Assembly: GCF_014672695.1 (NCBI RefSeq)
Contig: NZ_CP053923.1
Span: 1,390,771 to 1,406,319, forward strand
DNA length: 15,549 nucleotides
Source of the DNA: Defluviicoccus vanus
Lineage (GTDB): Bacteria > Pseudomonadota > Alphaproteobacteria > Rhodospirillales > Defluviicoccaceae
Direction of reading: 5' to 3'
The position numbers and the translations under genes are program-made. Positions 9,958 to 15,549 of the stretch are shown in pieces; positions within the stretch are counted from its first letter, which is position 1; every line of letters starts with the position of its first letter. Under the pieces are notes generated by a model. That model was not told the origin of the DNA. It did no database searches and was given only the letters and a program-made list of their open reading frames with translations.

Positions 9958-9962
9958 TCAAT
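9915..9962. repeat. Three degenerate 16-bp tandem copies at the serA 3' end
   Basis: Copy 1 is GGGCGATCACCTCAGT (9915-9930), copy 2 is GGGCGACCACCTCAAT (9931-9946), and copy 3 is TGGACGCCACGTCAAT (9947-9962). Copies 1 and 2 match at 14 of 16 positions, and copies 2 and 3 at 11 of 16. Copy 3 overlaps the serA stop codon. This looks like local slippage duplication. A regulatory role is not indicated. Confidence 0.5.
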
Positions 9963-11256
9963 AGAGGAAACGGACGCGAATTGTCCCGTCGATCGCTTCC
10001 AGGGCGCGCCGAATCCCCACGCCTTCCTCCGGTTCGCCATCGATGTCACTGACCACGTAACCGACCTCCGCATCGGTGCGCAGGTATTGTCCGGCGATGT
10101 TAAGGCCACGGGAGGAAAATACCCCGTTCACCGCCATCAGCACGCCCGGCAGGTTACGATGAATGTGGAGGAAGCGGGTGACGCCGGTCTGCCCCGGTAG
10201 TGCCACCTCGACAAAATTGACCGCACCGATGGTCGAGCCGTTGTCGGAATAGCGGATCAGTTTCTCCGCCACCTCGGCACCAATGTTGGCCTGCGCTTCT
10301 TCAGTGGAGCCGCCCACATGCGGCGTCAGGATGACGTTGGCAAGCCCCTGCAGTGGACTGGAAAAGGCCTCGTCGTTGCCCGAGGGCTCGCTCGGGAAGA
10401 CATCGACCGCTGCGCCGCCCACCTGGCCGCAACGCAGTGCCTCAGCCAACGCCTGTACCTCGACCACCGACCCGCGCGACGCGTTGACCAGCAGCGCGCC
10501 CGGCCGCATCCGCTGCAACTCGGCCGCTGCGATCATGTTCCGGGTCAGCGCCGTCGCCGGCACGTGCAGGCTGACCACATCCGCCACCCCGAGGAGTTCG
10601 TCCAGGGACTCGCACGGCTTGGCATTGCCCAGTGCCAGCTTCGGTTCGATGTCGAAGTAGCGCACCTGCATTCCGAGCGCTTCTGCCAGCACCGATACCT
10701 GCGAGCCGATATGGCCATAGCCGACGATGCCGAGAACACGACCGCGGATTTCATGCGCCCCCGATGCCGTTTTCCGCCAGATACCCGCGTGGACCAGTGC
10801 CGATTTTTCCGGCACCCGGCGGAAGAGCAAGATGATCTCGCCCAGCACCAGTTCGGCGACGGATCGGGTGTTGGAATAGGGGGCGTTAAAAACCGGCACG
10901 CCGCGCAGCTTTGCCGCGGCCAGATCCACTTGATTGGTGCCGATGCAGAAGCAGCCGATGCAGAACAGCCGTTCGGCGGTGGCGAGCACATCTGCGGTCA
11001 GCCGCGTCTGCGAGCGAATGCCAATCACGTGGGCATCGGCGATCAATCGCCGCAGCGCCTCACCCTCGACCGCTCCCTTGTGTTCAACGACGTTGTGATA
11101 GCCTGCATGAGTCAGACTCCGCACGGCGTTGGCGTGGACCCCCTCAAGCAAGACGATCCGGATGCGATCCTTCGGAACCGATAAACGTCCCACGGGCCCA
11201 CTCGATGCTGTGATTGCGAACGCCGGCACAGTGGTCCGGACAACGTCACGGGTCAA
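9958..11256 (-). CDS. serA: D-3-phosphoglycerate dehydrogenase, ACT-domain type
   Basis: SerA oxidises 3-phosphoglycerate to 3-phosphohydroxypyruvate with NAD, the first step of serine synthesis. The sequence follows the E. coli enzyme closely: IGCFCIGTNQVDL, FNAPYSNTRSVAELV, the NAD loop GYGHIGSQ, NASRGSVVE (catalytic Arg), DVFPSEP (Glu), LTPHVGGSTEEAQ (His), and a C-terminal ACT domain from about RFLHIHRNLPGVL. This is the short type with one ACT domain that binds serine. The longest frame starts at TTG 11256 (432 residues). GTG at 11193 gives 411 residues and E. coli-like numbering (KDRIRI at 8-13), so I prefer 11193, although its ribosome site is weak. serC is not adjacent, unlike in many relatives. 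Confidence 0.96.
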   Translation of the reverse strand: MTRDVVRTTVPAFAITASSGPVGRLSVPKDRIRIVLLEGVHANAVRSLTHAGYHNVVEHKGAVEGEALRRLIADAHVIGIRSQTRLTADVLATAERLFCIGCFCIGTNQVDLAAAKLRGVPVFNAPYSNTRSVAELVLGEIILLFRRVPEKSALVHAGIWRKTASGAHEIRGRVLGIVGYGHIGSQVSVLAEALGMQVRYFDIEPKLALGNAKPCESLDELLGVADVVSLHVPATALTRNMIAAAELQRMRPGALLVNASRGSVVEVQALAEALRCGQVGGAAVDVFPSEPSGNDEAFSSPLQGLANVILTPHVGGSTEEAQANIGAEVAEKLIRYSDNGSTIGAVNFVEVALPGQTGVTRFLHIHRNLPGVLMAVNGVFSSRGLNIAGQYLRTDAEVGYVVSDIDGEPEEGVGIRRALEAIDGTIRVRFLY

Positions 11257-11375
11257 GCGGCGGCATTTTTCTCTGCGCTGAACTGGCTTTCATGCCTTGG
11301 ATGGGCGGCGGTGCAAGGTCACGCGCTGCAGCCGAGGCGGCTGCCTGCTTGATCCTACCGCTAATTCCGACCGCA

Positions 11376-11564
11376 TCACTGCAGCGTCGCTGTTTCCCGC
11401 TCCAGGAGTGCGCGTGCCGCGAGCGCGCCTTCACGCCATGCTTCCATCAACACCAGAGCGTCATTGTCGTCGTTATCGTCGCGAATGAGTTCGGCAACCC
11501 GATTGATCGCAGCCAGATCCGCGACGTGACGAAACCCCATCTCGTAGGCCTTCTTCTTCGTCAT
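11376..11564 (-). CDS. Possible small hypothetical protein (62 residues)
   Basis: The ATG at 11564 has GGAG nine bases upstream, a good ribosome site. The product starts MTKKKAYEMGF, has an acidic patch (RDDNDDND, about residues 28-35), and a C-terminal half that could form one amphipathic helix. I recognise no family. Its ATG overlaps the stop of an upstream open - strand frame (11776-11561) as ATGA, which would fit coupled genes. That frame has only a poor TTG start at 11722. No tight link to serA is seen: about 120 bp separate it from the longest serA frame. It may be real or chance. Confidence 0.35.
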   Translation of the reverse strand: MTKKKAYEMGFRHVADLAAINRVAELIRDDNDDNDALVLMEAWREGALAARALLERETATLQ

Positions 11565-11962
11565 TGCGTCTCACTCCGTCTGTTGACCGCCGTTGTGCCA
11601 ATCTGGTCCGTCACTGCTGCTGCAGTACCGTGGTCTACACCTGTCGCCACACCGATCGCCTCAGGGACGGCACGATCGACAGCTTCAATCAAGGAGCTTT
11701 CAAGAATGATGCCAATAAGCAACTGGGCGGAGGCAACGGAAAGAACGTGGAGATTGCCGATAGAAGGCGATCCGCCTTACTGCTGCTAGGTGGTCGCAGA
11801 CAGCGTGAGCAAACAATCAGGGGTCAAGGTGGATCAGCTATCTACGCGCGGCAATTGCCATTACGGGTGATTGTCGTAAATTGACTCCTACATTACGAGT
11901 TTGTTAGCATCAGTACACGTGTTTCGCGCTTGACTTTGTAGGCATATTTCGGATTTTGCATA

Positions 11963-12007
11963 CCAATCGATTGGCGTCACGGTTTGGCGGGGAACCAAAC
12001 CGTGACG
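11963..12007. promoter_or_regulatory. 12-bp palindrome joined to a 13-bp perfect hairpin
   Basis: CCAATCGATTGG (11963-11974) is a perfect 12-bp palindrome. It abuts a perfect 13-bp inverted repeat with arms CGTCACGGTTTGG (11975-11987) and CCAAACCGTGACG (11995-12007) around a 7-base loop. Neither side has a T-tract, so an intrinsic terminator is unlikely. A promoter-like TTGACT (11930-11935) lies just upstream, so the palindrome could be an operator and the hairpin a 5' leader structure. The function is unknown. Confidence 0.45.
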
Positions 12008-12033
12008 ACAGGCGTACAACGAGGATGTTGCTT

Positions 12034-12048
12034 CGACCCGATGGGTCG
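12034..12048. repeat. Small hairpin with a CGACCC stem
   Basis: CGACCC (12034-12039), loop GAT, GGGTCG (12043-12048). The stem is shared with the hairpin at 12622-12639 in the same spacer. No T-tract follows. Confidence 0.4.
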
Positions 12049-12621
12049 CAATAAACACGGAGGTGAATCATCTGGACCACACTAAGCCTTCATCGCTCCG
12101 GCCGCTTAATCGGTCCGATCGCCAAACTGCCGCAGCAGCTTGCAGGTTGAGCTGCTGACAGCCGTTTCGCAGGAGTTGGCTGGAGGAGGATGGCATGCAC
12201 GTTATTCGTGTGCCGCTAAGGTGGAGCGTTGTCTAGCAACACAAAGAACGGCGAGTAATCTTTTCAGTATGCCGCGCCCGTATGTCGATCATGGCCGAGT
12301 CATGCTGGCCGCTCCAGGCATCAATGTGCGATCTCCGCAGCTGGCTCGCCCGGCTTCAGACTCCCTTAGAGAAGGCTAGAGTCCGCACGAAAGCGTCGAG
12401 CAGGTCGGACAATCACGTCGGAGAACAGGATACTGAGATACACGCCAGATCGTCAGAAATGAACGCCGCGGGGCGGGATAAATGCGCTTGTACGTCGACG
12501 CCTTCAATGACCTTCACTGCGGCCGTCGACGGCAATATGCAGCCTCTTTCGCGAGAGACGCCACCATTGCGCCCTTGCTTCAGCAGGAGACGACGGACGA
12601 AAGCAAATCGCCAAGTCAGTG

Positions 12622-12697
12622 CCGACCCAGACGGGTCGGGATCGCGTAAACCTGTTTATGGGACGTTCTGTCACCCAGCGCAAGCCCGATACGGGCT
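12622..12697. promoter_or_regulatory. Cluster of inverted repeats upstream of the TetR gene
   Basis: Three elements lie in 76 bp. The first is CCGACCC/GGGTCGG with a 4-base loop (12622-12639). The second is TAAACCTGTTTA (12647-12658), an almost perfect palindrome with 5-bp arms. The third is AGCCCG/CGGGCT with a 3-base loop (12683-12697). They end 38 bases before the proposed ATG of the regulator. TetR-family proteins often repress their own gene through such sites. The AT-rich middle element is the most operator-like; the outer two may be RNA hairpins. Confidence 0.35.
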
Positions 12698-12735
12698 GAT
12701 GCCGTCAAAATGTCCGCACAATCGATCGAAGTGTT

Positions 12736-13322
12736 ATGATGAAGCTGATTGATCGAGCCAGACGTGGCAATGAGGGGGTCAACGCCGCAACCACATTCTC
12801 GCCGTCGCTCGGCAGTTGTTCCTCGAGCGAGGCTACGATAGCGTCGGCATGCGGGAAATTGCGCAAAACGCCGGCATCTCCCCAGCGCTCATCTATCGCG
12901 AGGGCTGGACCAAGGCGGATCTGCTTGCCGAACTCGTTCTTGCGCTCAACGACGAGCAGATCGCCGGCATTGAGGCAATGCCGTTGCCGGAAGATACGTC
13001 CCCTATCGAGCGCGTTCTCGCCGTCCTGGCGCAGTTCTTCGCCTTCGACATTGCCCAACTGCAGCTGCGGCGCCTAGGTGCGGCCTATGGCTGGCTGTGG
13101 AGTGCCGACCAGGAGGCACGCTGCGCCAAACAACTCAAGGAACTCATCGAACCGCTGCGTCAAATCGTCATCGATGCCGGTCTTGATCCGGTGGAGCCGC
13201 GCGTTGAGGGACTCTCGGCCATCTATACCGCGGCCTTTCGTGACGCCGTCTTTGCCAATGCCGATGCCGCCACATGCATCGAACGCATTCGCCCGACCGT
13301 CGCCATTCTCCTGAAACCGTAA
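12736..13322 (+). CDS. TetR-family transcriptional regulator, with an apparent one-base frameshift
   Basis: The bulk of the protein reads in one frame: a TetR helix-turn-helix (ILAVARQLFLERGYDSVGM, then REIAQNAGISPALIY) followed by a ligand/dimer domain of no known ligand. That frame is closed by TGA at 12771 and lacks a proper start (TTG 12816 falls inside helix 1). The neighbouring frame has ATG at 12736 (and 12739), and the two meet in a G5 run (12774-12778). One added base joins NEG to GQRRNHILAVARQLF and gives about 195 residues, normal for TetR. The ribosome site is weak (GAAG). No efflux or enzyme gene is adjacent, so its target is unknown; autoregulation is possible from the upstream palindromes. 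It converges on dcd. Confidence 0.85.
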
Positions 13323-13334
13323 TCGTTGGCCATT

Positions 13335-13355
13335 CGATCGCCGCGAGGGCGATCG
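13335..13355. terminator. Hairpin between convergent genes
   Basis: A perfect 8-bp inverted repeat, CGATCGCC (13335-13342) and GGCGATCG (13348-13355), with a GCGAG loop fills the 34 bp between the TetR stop and the dcd stop. It could act as a two-way terminator. Neither strand has a real T-tract, so confidence is limited. Confidence 0.5.
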
Positions 13356-13356
13356 G

Positions 13357-14469
13357 TTAGCCGCGACGGAACTGTTTCGCCAGGGCTAGTCCCTGGCGCG
13401 GGTAGGCCGAACCAATGGTGGCGCCGTAAAGCTTATCCGGGCGTTCGGTGAGCTGCTCGTAAATCAGCCGACCGATGAGCTGGCCATGGCGCAAGGCGAA
13501 TGGCACCTCGAACGAGCGAATTTCCAGCACCGCCCGCGAGCCATCGCCACCGGTTTCGGCGACGCCAAATCCTGGATCGAAGAAGCCGGCGTAATGGACG
13601 CGAAACTCGCCGACGTGAGTATCATAGGGCCGCATCTCCGCCGCCTGATCCGCCGGCACCGCCACCGCCTCCTTCGAGGCGAGAAGATAAAAATCGCCGG
13701 GATTGAGGACGAGCTGGCCGCGGCGATCGGGACGCACCACCTCCCAGAACTCAGCCGGATCGTAGTGGCCGATGCGGCTGAGATCGAGCAGGTCCGTGTG
13801 GTGGTGAGCCCGATAGGCCACCGGAGAGCGGCTGTCGCCGGCGAGGTCGACGGTCAGCGGCACGCCGTAGAGTTGCGGCTGGCCGCCATCGTCGCCGATG
13901 CCCCGCTGCATCGCCATTCCCTGCTGCAACCGCAGCTGGTTGAGGGAGAGCCCGCGCCGAACGACGATGGAAAATGTCCGCGAGCTGATCTCGATAAACA
14001 GCGGGCCGTGATAGCCGGCGGCGACCTGATCAAAATACTCCGAACGGTCGGTGATCAGCCGGGTGAAGACGTCGAGCCGCCCGGTTGAACTCTTCGGATT
14101 GGCGAGGCCAACCATGTGCGGCGGCAGACAGAGCGATTCCAGCAGCGGTACAATATAAACGCAGCCCTTCTCCAGGACGGCGCCGTCGGCAAGATCGAAG
14201 CGATGCATGCTGAAGGCGTCGACCTGCTCCATAACCGTCGCGTCTGGTCCAGGCAGGAAACTGGCCCGCATCCGATAGGCAACACCACCAAGGCGTAGAT
14301 CAAGGCTCGCCGGCTGTACCTGTGCGTCGGTGATTGGCGTCTCGCTATGGATGACGCCTTGCAAGGTCAACGCGCGGAGCGCCTGCGACGGAAGTATGCC
14401 CACGGCGGACGGTAGCAGCGCTGCTGTCGCTGCCGCGCCAATTGTCTCCGGCTGACTGGAGCCCACCAT
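13357..14469 (-). CDS. dcd: 2'-deoxycytidine 5'-triphosphate deaminase, long form
   Basis: This 370-residue protein matches the long dCTP deaminase family known mainly from Alphaproteobacteria, about twice the ~190-residue E. coli Dcd. It looks like two copies of the dUTPase-like fold. The first half has QPASLDLRLG, the active-site-like NPKSSTGRLDVF, and FIEISS with a candidate catalytic Glu. The second half has LVLNPGDFYLLASKE, and FDPGFG followed by AVLEIRSFEVPF, which repeats the pattern. The enzyme turns dCTP into dUTP for thymidylate synthesis. The ATG at 14469 is preceded by an AGG-rich stretch. It is divergent from panB. Catalytic roles are by analogy with short Dcd. Confidence 0.9.
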   Translation of the reverse strand: MVGSSQPETIGAAATAALLPSAVGILPSQALRALTLQGVIHSETPITDAQVQPASLDLRLGGVAYRMRASFLPGPDATVMEQVDAFSMHRFDLADGAVLEKGCVYIVPLLESLCLPPHMVGLANPKSSTGRLDVFTRLITDRSEYFDQVAAGYHGPLFIEISSRTFSIVVRRGLSLNQLRLQQGMAMQRGIGDDGGQPQLYGVPLTVDLAGDSRSPVAYRAHHHTDLLDLSRIGHYDPAEFWEVVRPDRRGQLVLNPGDFYLLASKEAVAVPADQAAEMRPYDTHVGEFRVHYAGFFDPGFGVAETGGDGSRAVLEIRSFEVPFALRHGQLIGRLIYEQLTERPDKLYGATIGSAYPRQGLALAKQFRRG

Positions 14470-14525
14470 CGCCTACCTGCCCACACCCTGCCGCGCACGG
14501 CATGGGCGATTGTCCATACCTGCCT

Positions 14526-14554
14526 CTCGTACCAGTCTTTGCCAGTTTCGACAA
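14526..14554 (-). promoter_or_regulatory. Candidate dcd promoter
   Basis: On the - strand TTGTCG (14549-14554) and TACGAG (14526-14531) are 17 bases apart, 57 bases or more upstream of the dcd ATG. The hexamers match the housekeeping consensus at 4 and 3 of 6 positions. Weak evidence by eye only. Confidence 0.25.
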
Positions 14555-14588
14555 TCACCCCCATTTTTAGAAAGCGCATGTAACGGCG

Positions 14589-14608
14589 GCGCGCTGCAAC
14601 ATGCGCGC
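14589..14608. other. Inverted repeat in the dcd-panB divergent spacer
   Basis: GCGCGC (14589-14594) and its complement (14603-14608) flank an 8-base loop, about 70 bases upstream of the panB start. GC-only repeats like this arise easily by chance in GC-rich DNA, so a regulatory role is only a possibility. Confidence 0.25.
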
Positions 14609-14677
14609 ACTTCCGCCTTTTCTGCGCTGCACGCAACCACTAGAGTGCGCGCCACTTCGCTAGGGAGCACGACGACT

Positions 14678-15517
14678 TTGAGTGTCAGCCATCGACAGAA
14701 ACGCATTTCCGTCCCGCAGATCCGGGCGATGAAGGGTGCGACGCCGATCGTCAGCCTCACCGCGTATACCGCGCCGACCGCCGCGCTACTCGATGACCAT
14801 GTCGACCTCCTCCTCGTCGGCGATTCACTGGGCATGGTGCTCTACGGCATGGAAACCACCGTCGGCGTCACGCTCGATATGATGATCGCCCATGGCCAAG
14901 CTGTGATGCGCGGCTCGCAGCGCGCCTGCGTCATCGTCGATATGCCCTTCGGCAGCTATCAGGAGTCGAAAGAAACTGCCTTTCGCAATGCCGCCCGAGT
15001 AATGCAGGACGTCGGCTGCGCCGGCGTCAAGATGGAAGGTGGCGAGGAACTGGCGGAAACGATCGCCTTTCTGACTGCACGCGGCATTCCTGTTCTCGGT
15101 CACATCGGGCTGATGCCGCAGTCGGTCAACACGGCAGGCGGCTTCCGCGCCTTTGGCCGCGCCGAGGATGAAGCGGCGCAGATCCTCCGCGACGCCAACG
15201 CCGTCGCCGCCGCCGGCGCCTTCGCCATGGTGATCGAAGGCACCATCGAACCGCTCGCCCGTAAGGTGACCGAGACCGTCCCCATCCCCACCATCGGCAT
15301 CGGCGCGTCACCCGCCTGCGACGGCCAAATCCTGGTCACCGAGGACGTGGTCGGCCTCTTCGCCGCGTTCAAACCGAAATTCGTCCGCCGCTACGCCGAG
15401 TTGGGCAACGGTCTCGCCGCGGCAACCCGATCCTATGCCGACGACGTGCGCGCCCGCCGCTTCCCCGCCCTTGAACATTGCTTCGGCGTCAAGGCGCCGG
15501 GCTCCACCGCCTCGTGA
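14678..15517 (+). CDS. panB: 3-methyl-2-oxobutanoate hydroxymethyltransferase
   Basis: PanB adds a hydroxymethyl group from methylene-tetrahydrofolate to 2-oxoisovalerate to make ketopantoate, the first step of pantothenate synthesis. Visible family motifs in order are SLTAYTAP, LLVGDSLGMVLYG (metal ligand Asp), DMPFGSY, GVKMEGG, GHIGLMPQS, the catalytic Glu in VIEGTIEP, PTIGIGAS and DGQILVTEDVVGL. The open frame extends upstream to 14510, but those 56 codons do not look like PanB. The TTG at 14678 gives 279 residues beginning SVSHRQKRIS, and AGGGAG lies ten bases before it, so I choose TTG. The substrate 2-oxoisovalerate is shared with LeuA. panC probably follows. Confidence 0.96.
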   Translation: MSVSHRQKRISVPQIRAMKGATPIVSLTAYTAPTAALLDDHVDLLLVGDSLGMVLYGMETTVGVTLDMMIAHGQAVMRGSQRACVIVDMPFGSYQESKETAFRNAARVMQDVGCAGVKMEGGEELAETIAFLTARGIPVLGHIGLMPQSVNTAGGFRAFGRAEDEAAQILRDANAVAAAGAFAMVIEGTIEPLARKVTETVPIPTIGIGASPACDGQILVTEDVVGLFAAFKPKFVRRYAELGNGLAAATRSYADDVRARRFPALEHCFGVKAPGSTAS

Positions 15518-15528
15518 GCAATTGCGCC

Positions 15529-15549
15529 ATGGCAGAACCTGCGACAATC
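15529..15549 (+). CDS. panC: Probable pantoate-beta-alanine ligase, first seven codons (partial)
   Basis: An ATG eleven bases after the panB stop opens MAEPATI and runs off the window. Identity rests on operon context, since panC very often follows panB, plus the start-codon position; seven residues cannot prove it. Confidence 0.5.

Larger units (their letters stand above)
11565..12735. other. Gene-poor spacer rich in palindromes
   Basis: These ~1.17 kb contain no gene I can name. Open frames exist on both strands but are short, overlap each other and lack family motifs. The - strand frame 11776-11561 and the + strand frame ending at 11884 are the most protein-like. TTGACT occurs at 11881 and 11930, and the second could pair with GATTTT 16 bases downstream. 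Structured elements at 11963-12007, 12034-12048, 12622-12639, 12647-12658 and 12683-12697 are listed separately. A strong Shine-Dalgarno-like GGAGGTGA (12059-12066) has no ATG after it. Confidence 0.5.

Noticed and set aside
10318..11184. A 288-codon + strand frame antisense to serA.
   Set aside because: Shadow frame; serA motifs are complete on the - strand.
11963..12007. Intrinsic terminator for an upstream gene.
   Set aside because: No T-tract on either side and no gene ends nearby.
12140..12379. A TTG-started 79-codon + frame after the GGAGGTGA site.
   Set aside because: Start codon lacks a ribosome site and the product has no recognisable features.

Overview
The window is GC-rich chromosomal DNA, most likely from an alphaproteobacterium. 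Rhodospirillales is my inference, from the mreB-mreC-mreD-mrdA-rodA cluster next to leuA, the long (~370 residue) dCTP deaminase and the overall gene style; the exact genus cannot be read from the sequence. Most of the window is housekeeping. There are no tRNAs, rRNAs, CRISPR arrays or recognisable insertion sequences.

Layout: (1) Positions 1-651 hold the end of a urease accessory operon on the + strand: the last codons of ureF, overlapping ureG by ATGA. (2) Positions 689-1528 hold a PAPS-type sulfotransferase on the - strand. It looks compositionally unlike its neighbours and is followed by ~520 bp with no convincing gene. (3) Positions 2051-7660 (-) hold the elongasome (rod) operon, read mreB, mreC, mreD, mrdA (PBP2), rodA, with tight stop/start coupling from mreC onward. 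It makes the MreB filament, its membrane partners, and the transpeptidase/glycosyltransferase pair that builds the lateral wall. (4) leuA (7788-9338, -) sits directly upstream of mreB on the same strand. It has a ~620 bp upstream spacer with a nested inverted repeat in the presumed leader. (5) serA (9958 to 11193 or 11256, -) encodes an E. coli-type phosphoglycerate dehydrogenase with an ACT domain. (6) Positions 11257-12735 are gene-poor. They hold one possible 62-residue ORF and several strong palindromes and hairpins. (7) A TetR-family regulator (12736-13322, +) converges on a long dCTP deaminase (13357-14469, -). (8) panB (14678-15517, +) and the probable first codons of panC (15529 onward) begin a pantothenate operon, divergent from dcd.

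The clearest anomaly is that three genes (rodA, mrdA, tetR) each carry an apparent one-base loss, each inside a run of five identical bases. Restoring a sixth base rejoins a family-typical full-length protein in all three. This pattern fits homopolymer errors in the assembly better than three real pseudogenes, and downstream users should not treat these genes as dead. Other points worth checking are a terminator-like hairpin with the mreB stop codon inside its stem, the leuA leader structure, and a palindrome-plus-hairpin element at 11963-12007. I did not find a convincing new multi-gene system.
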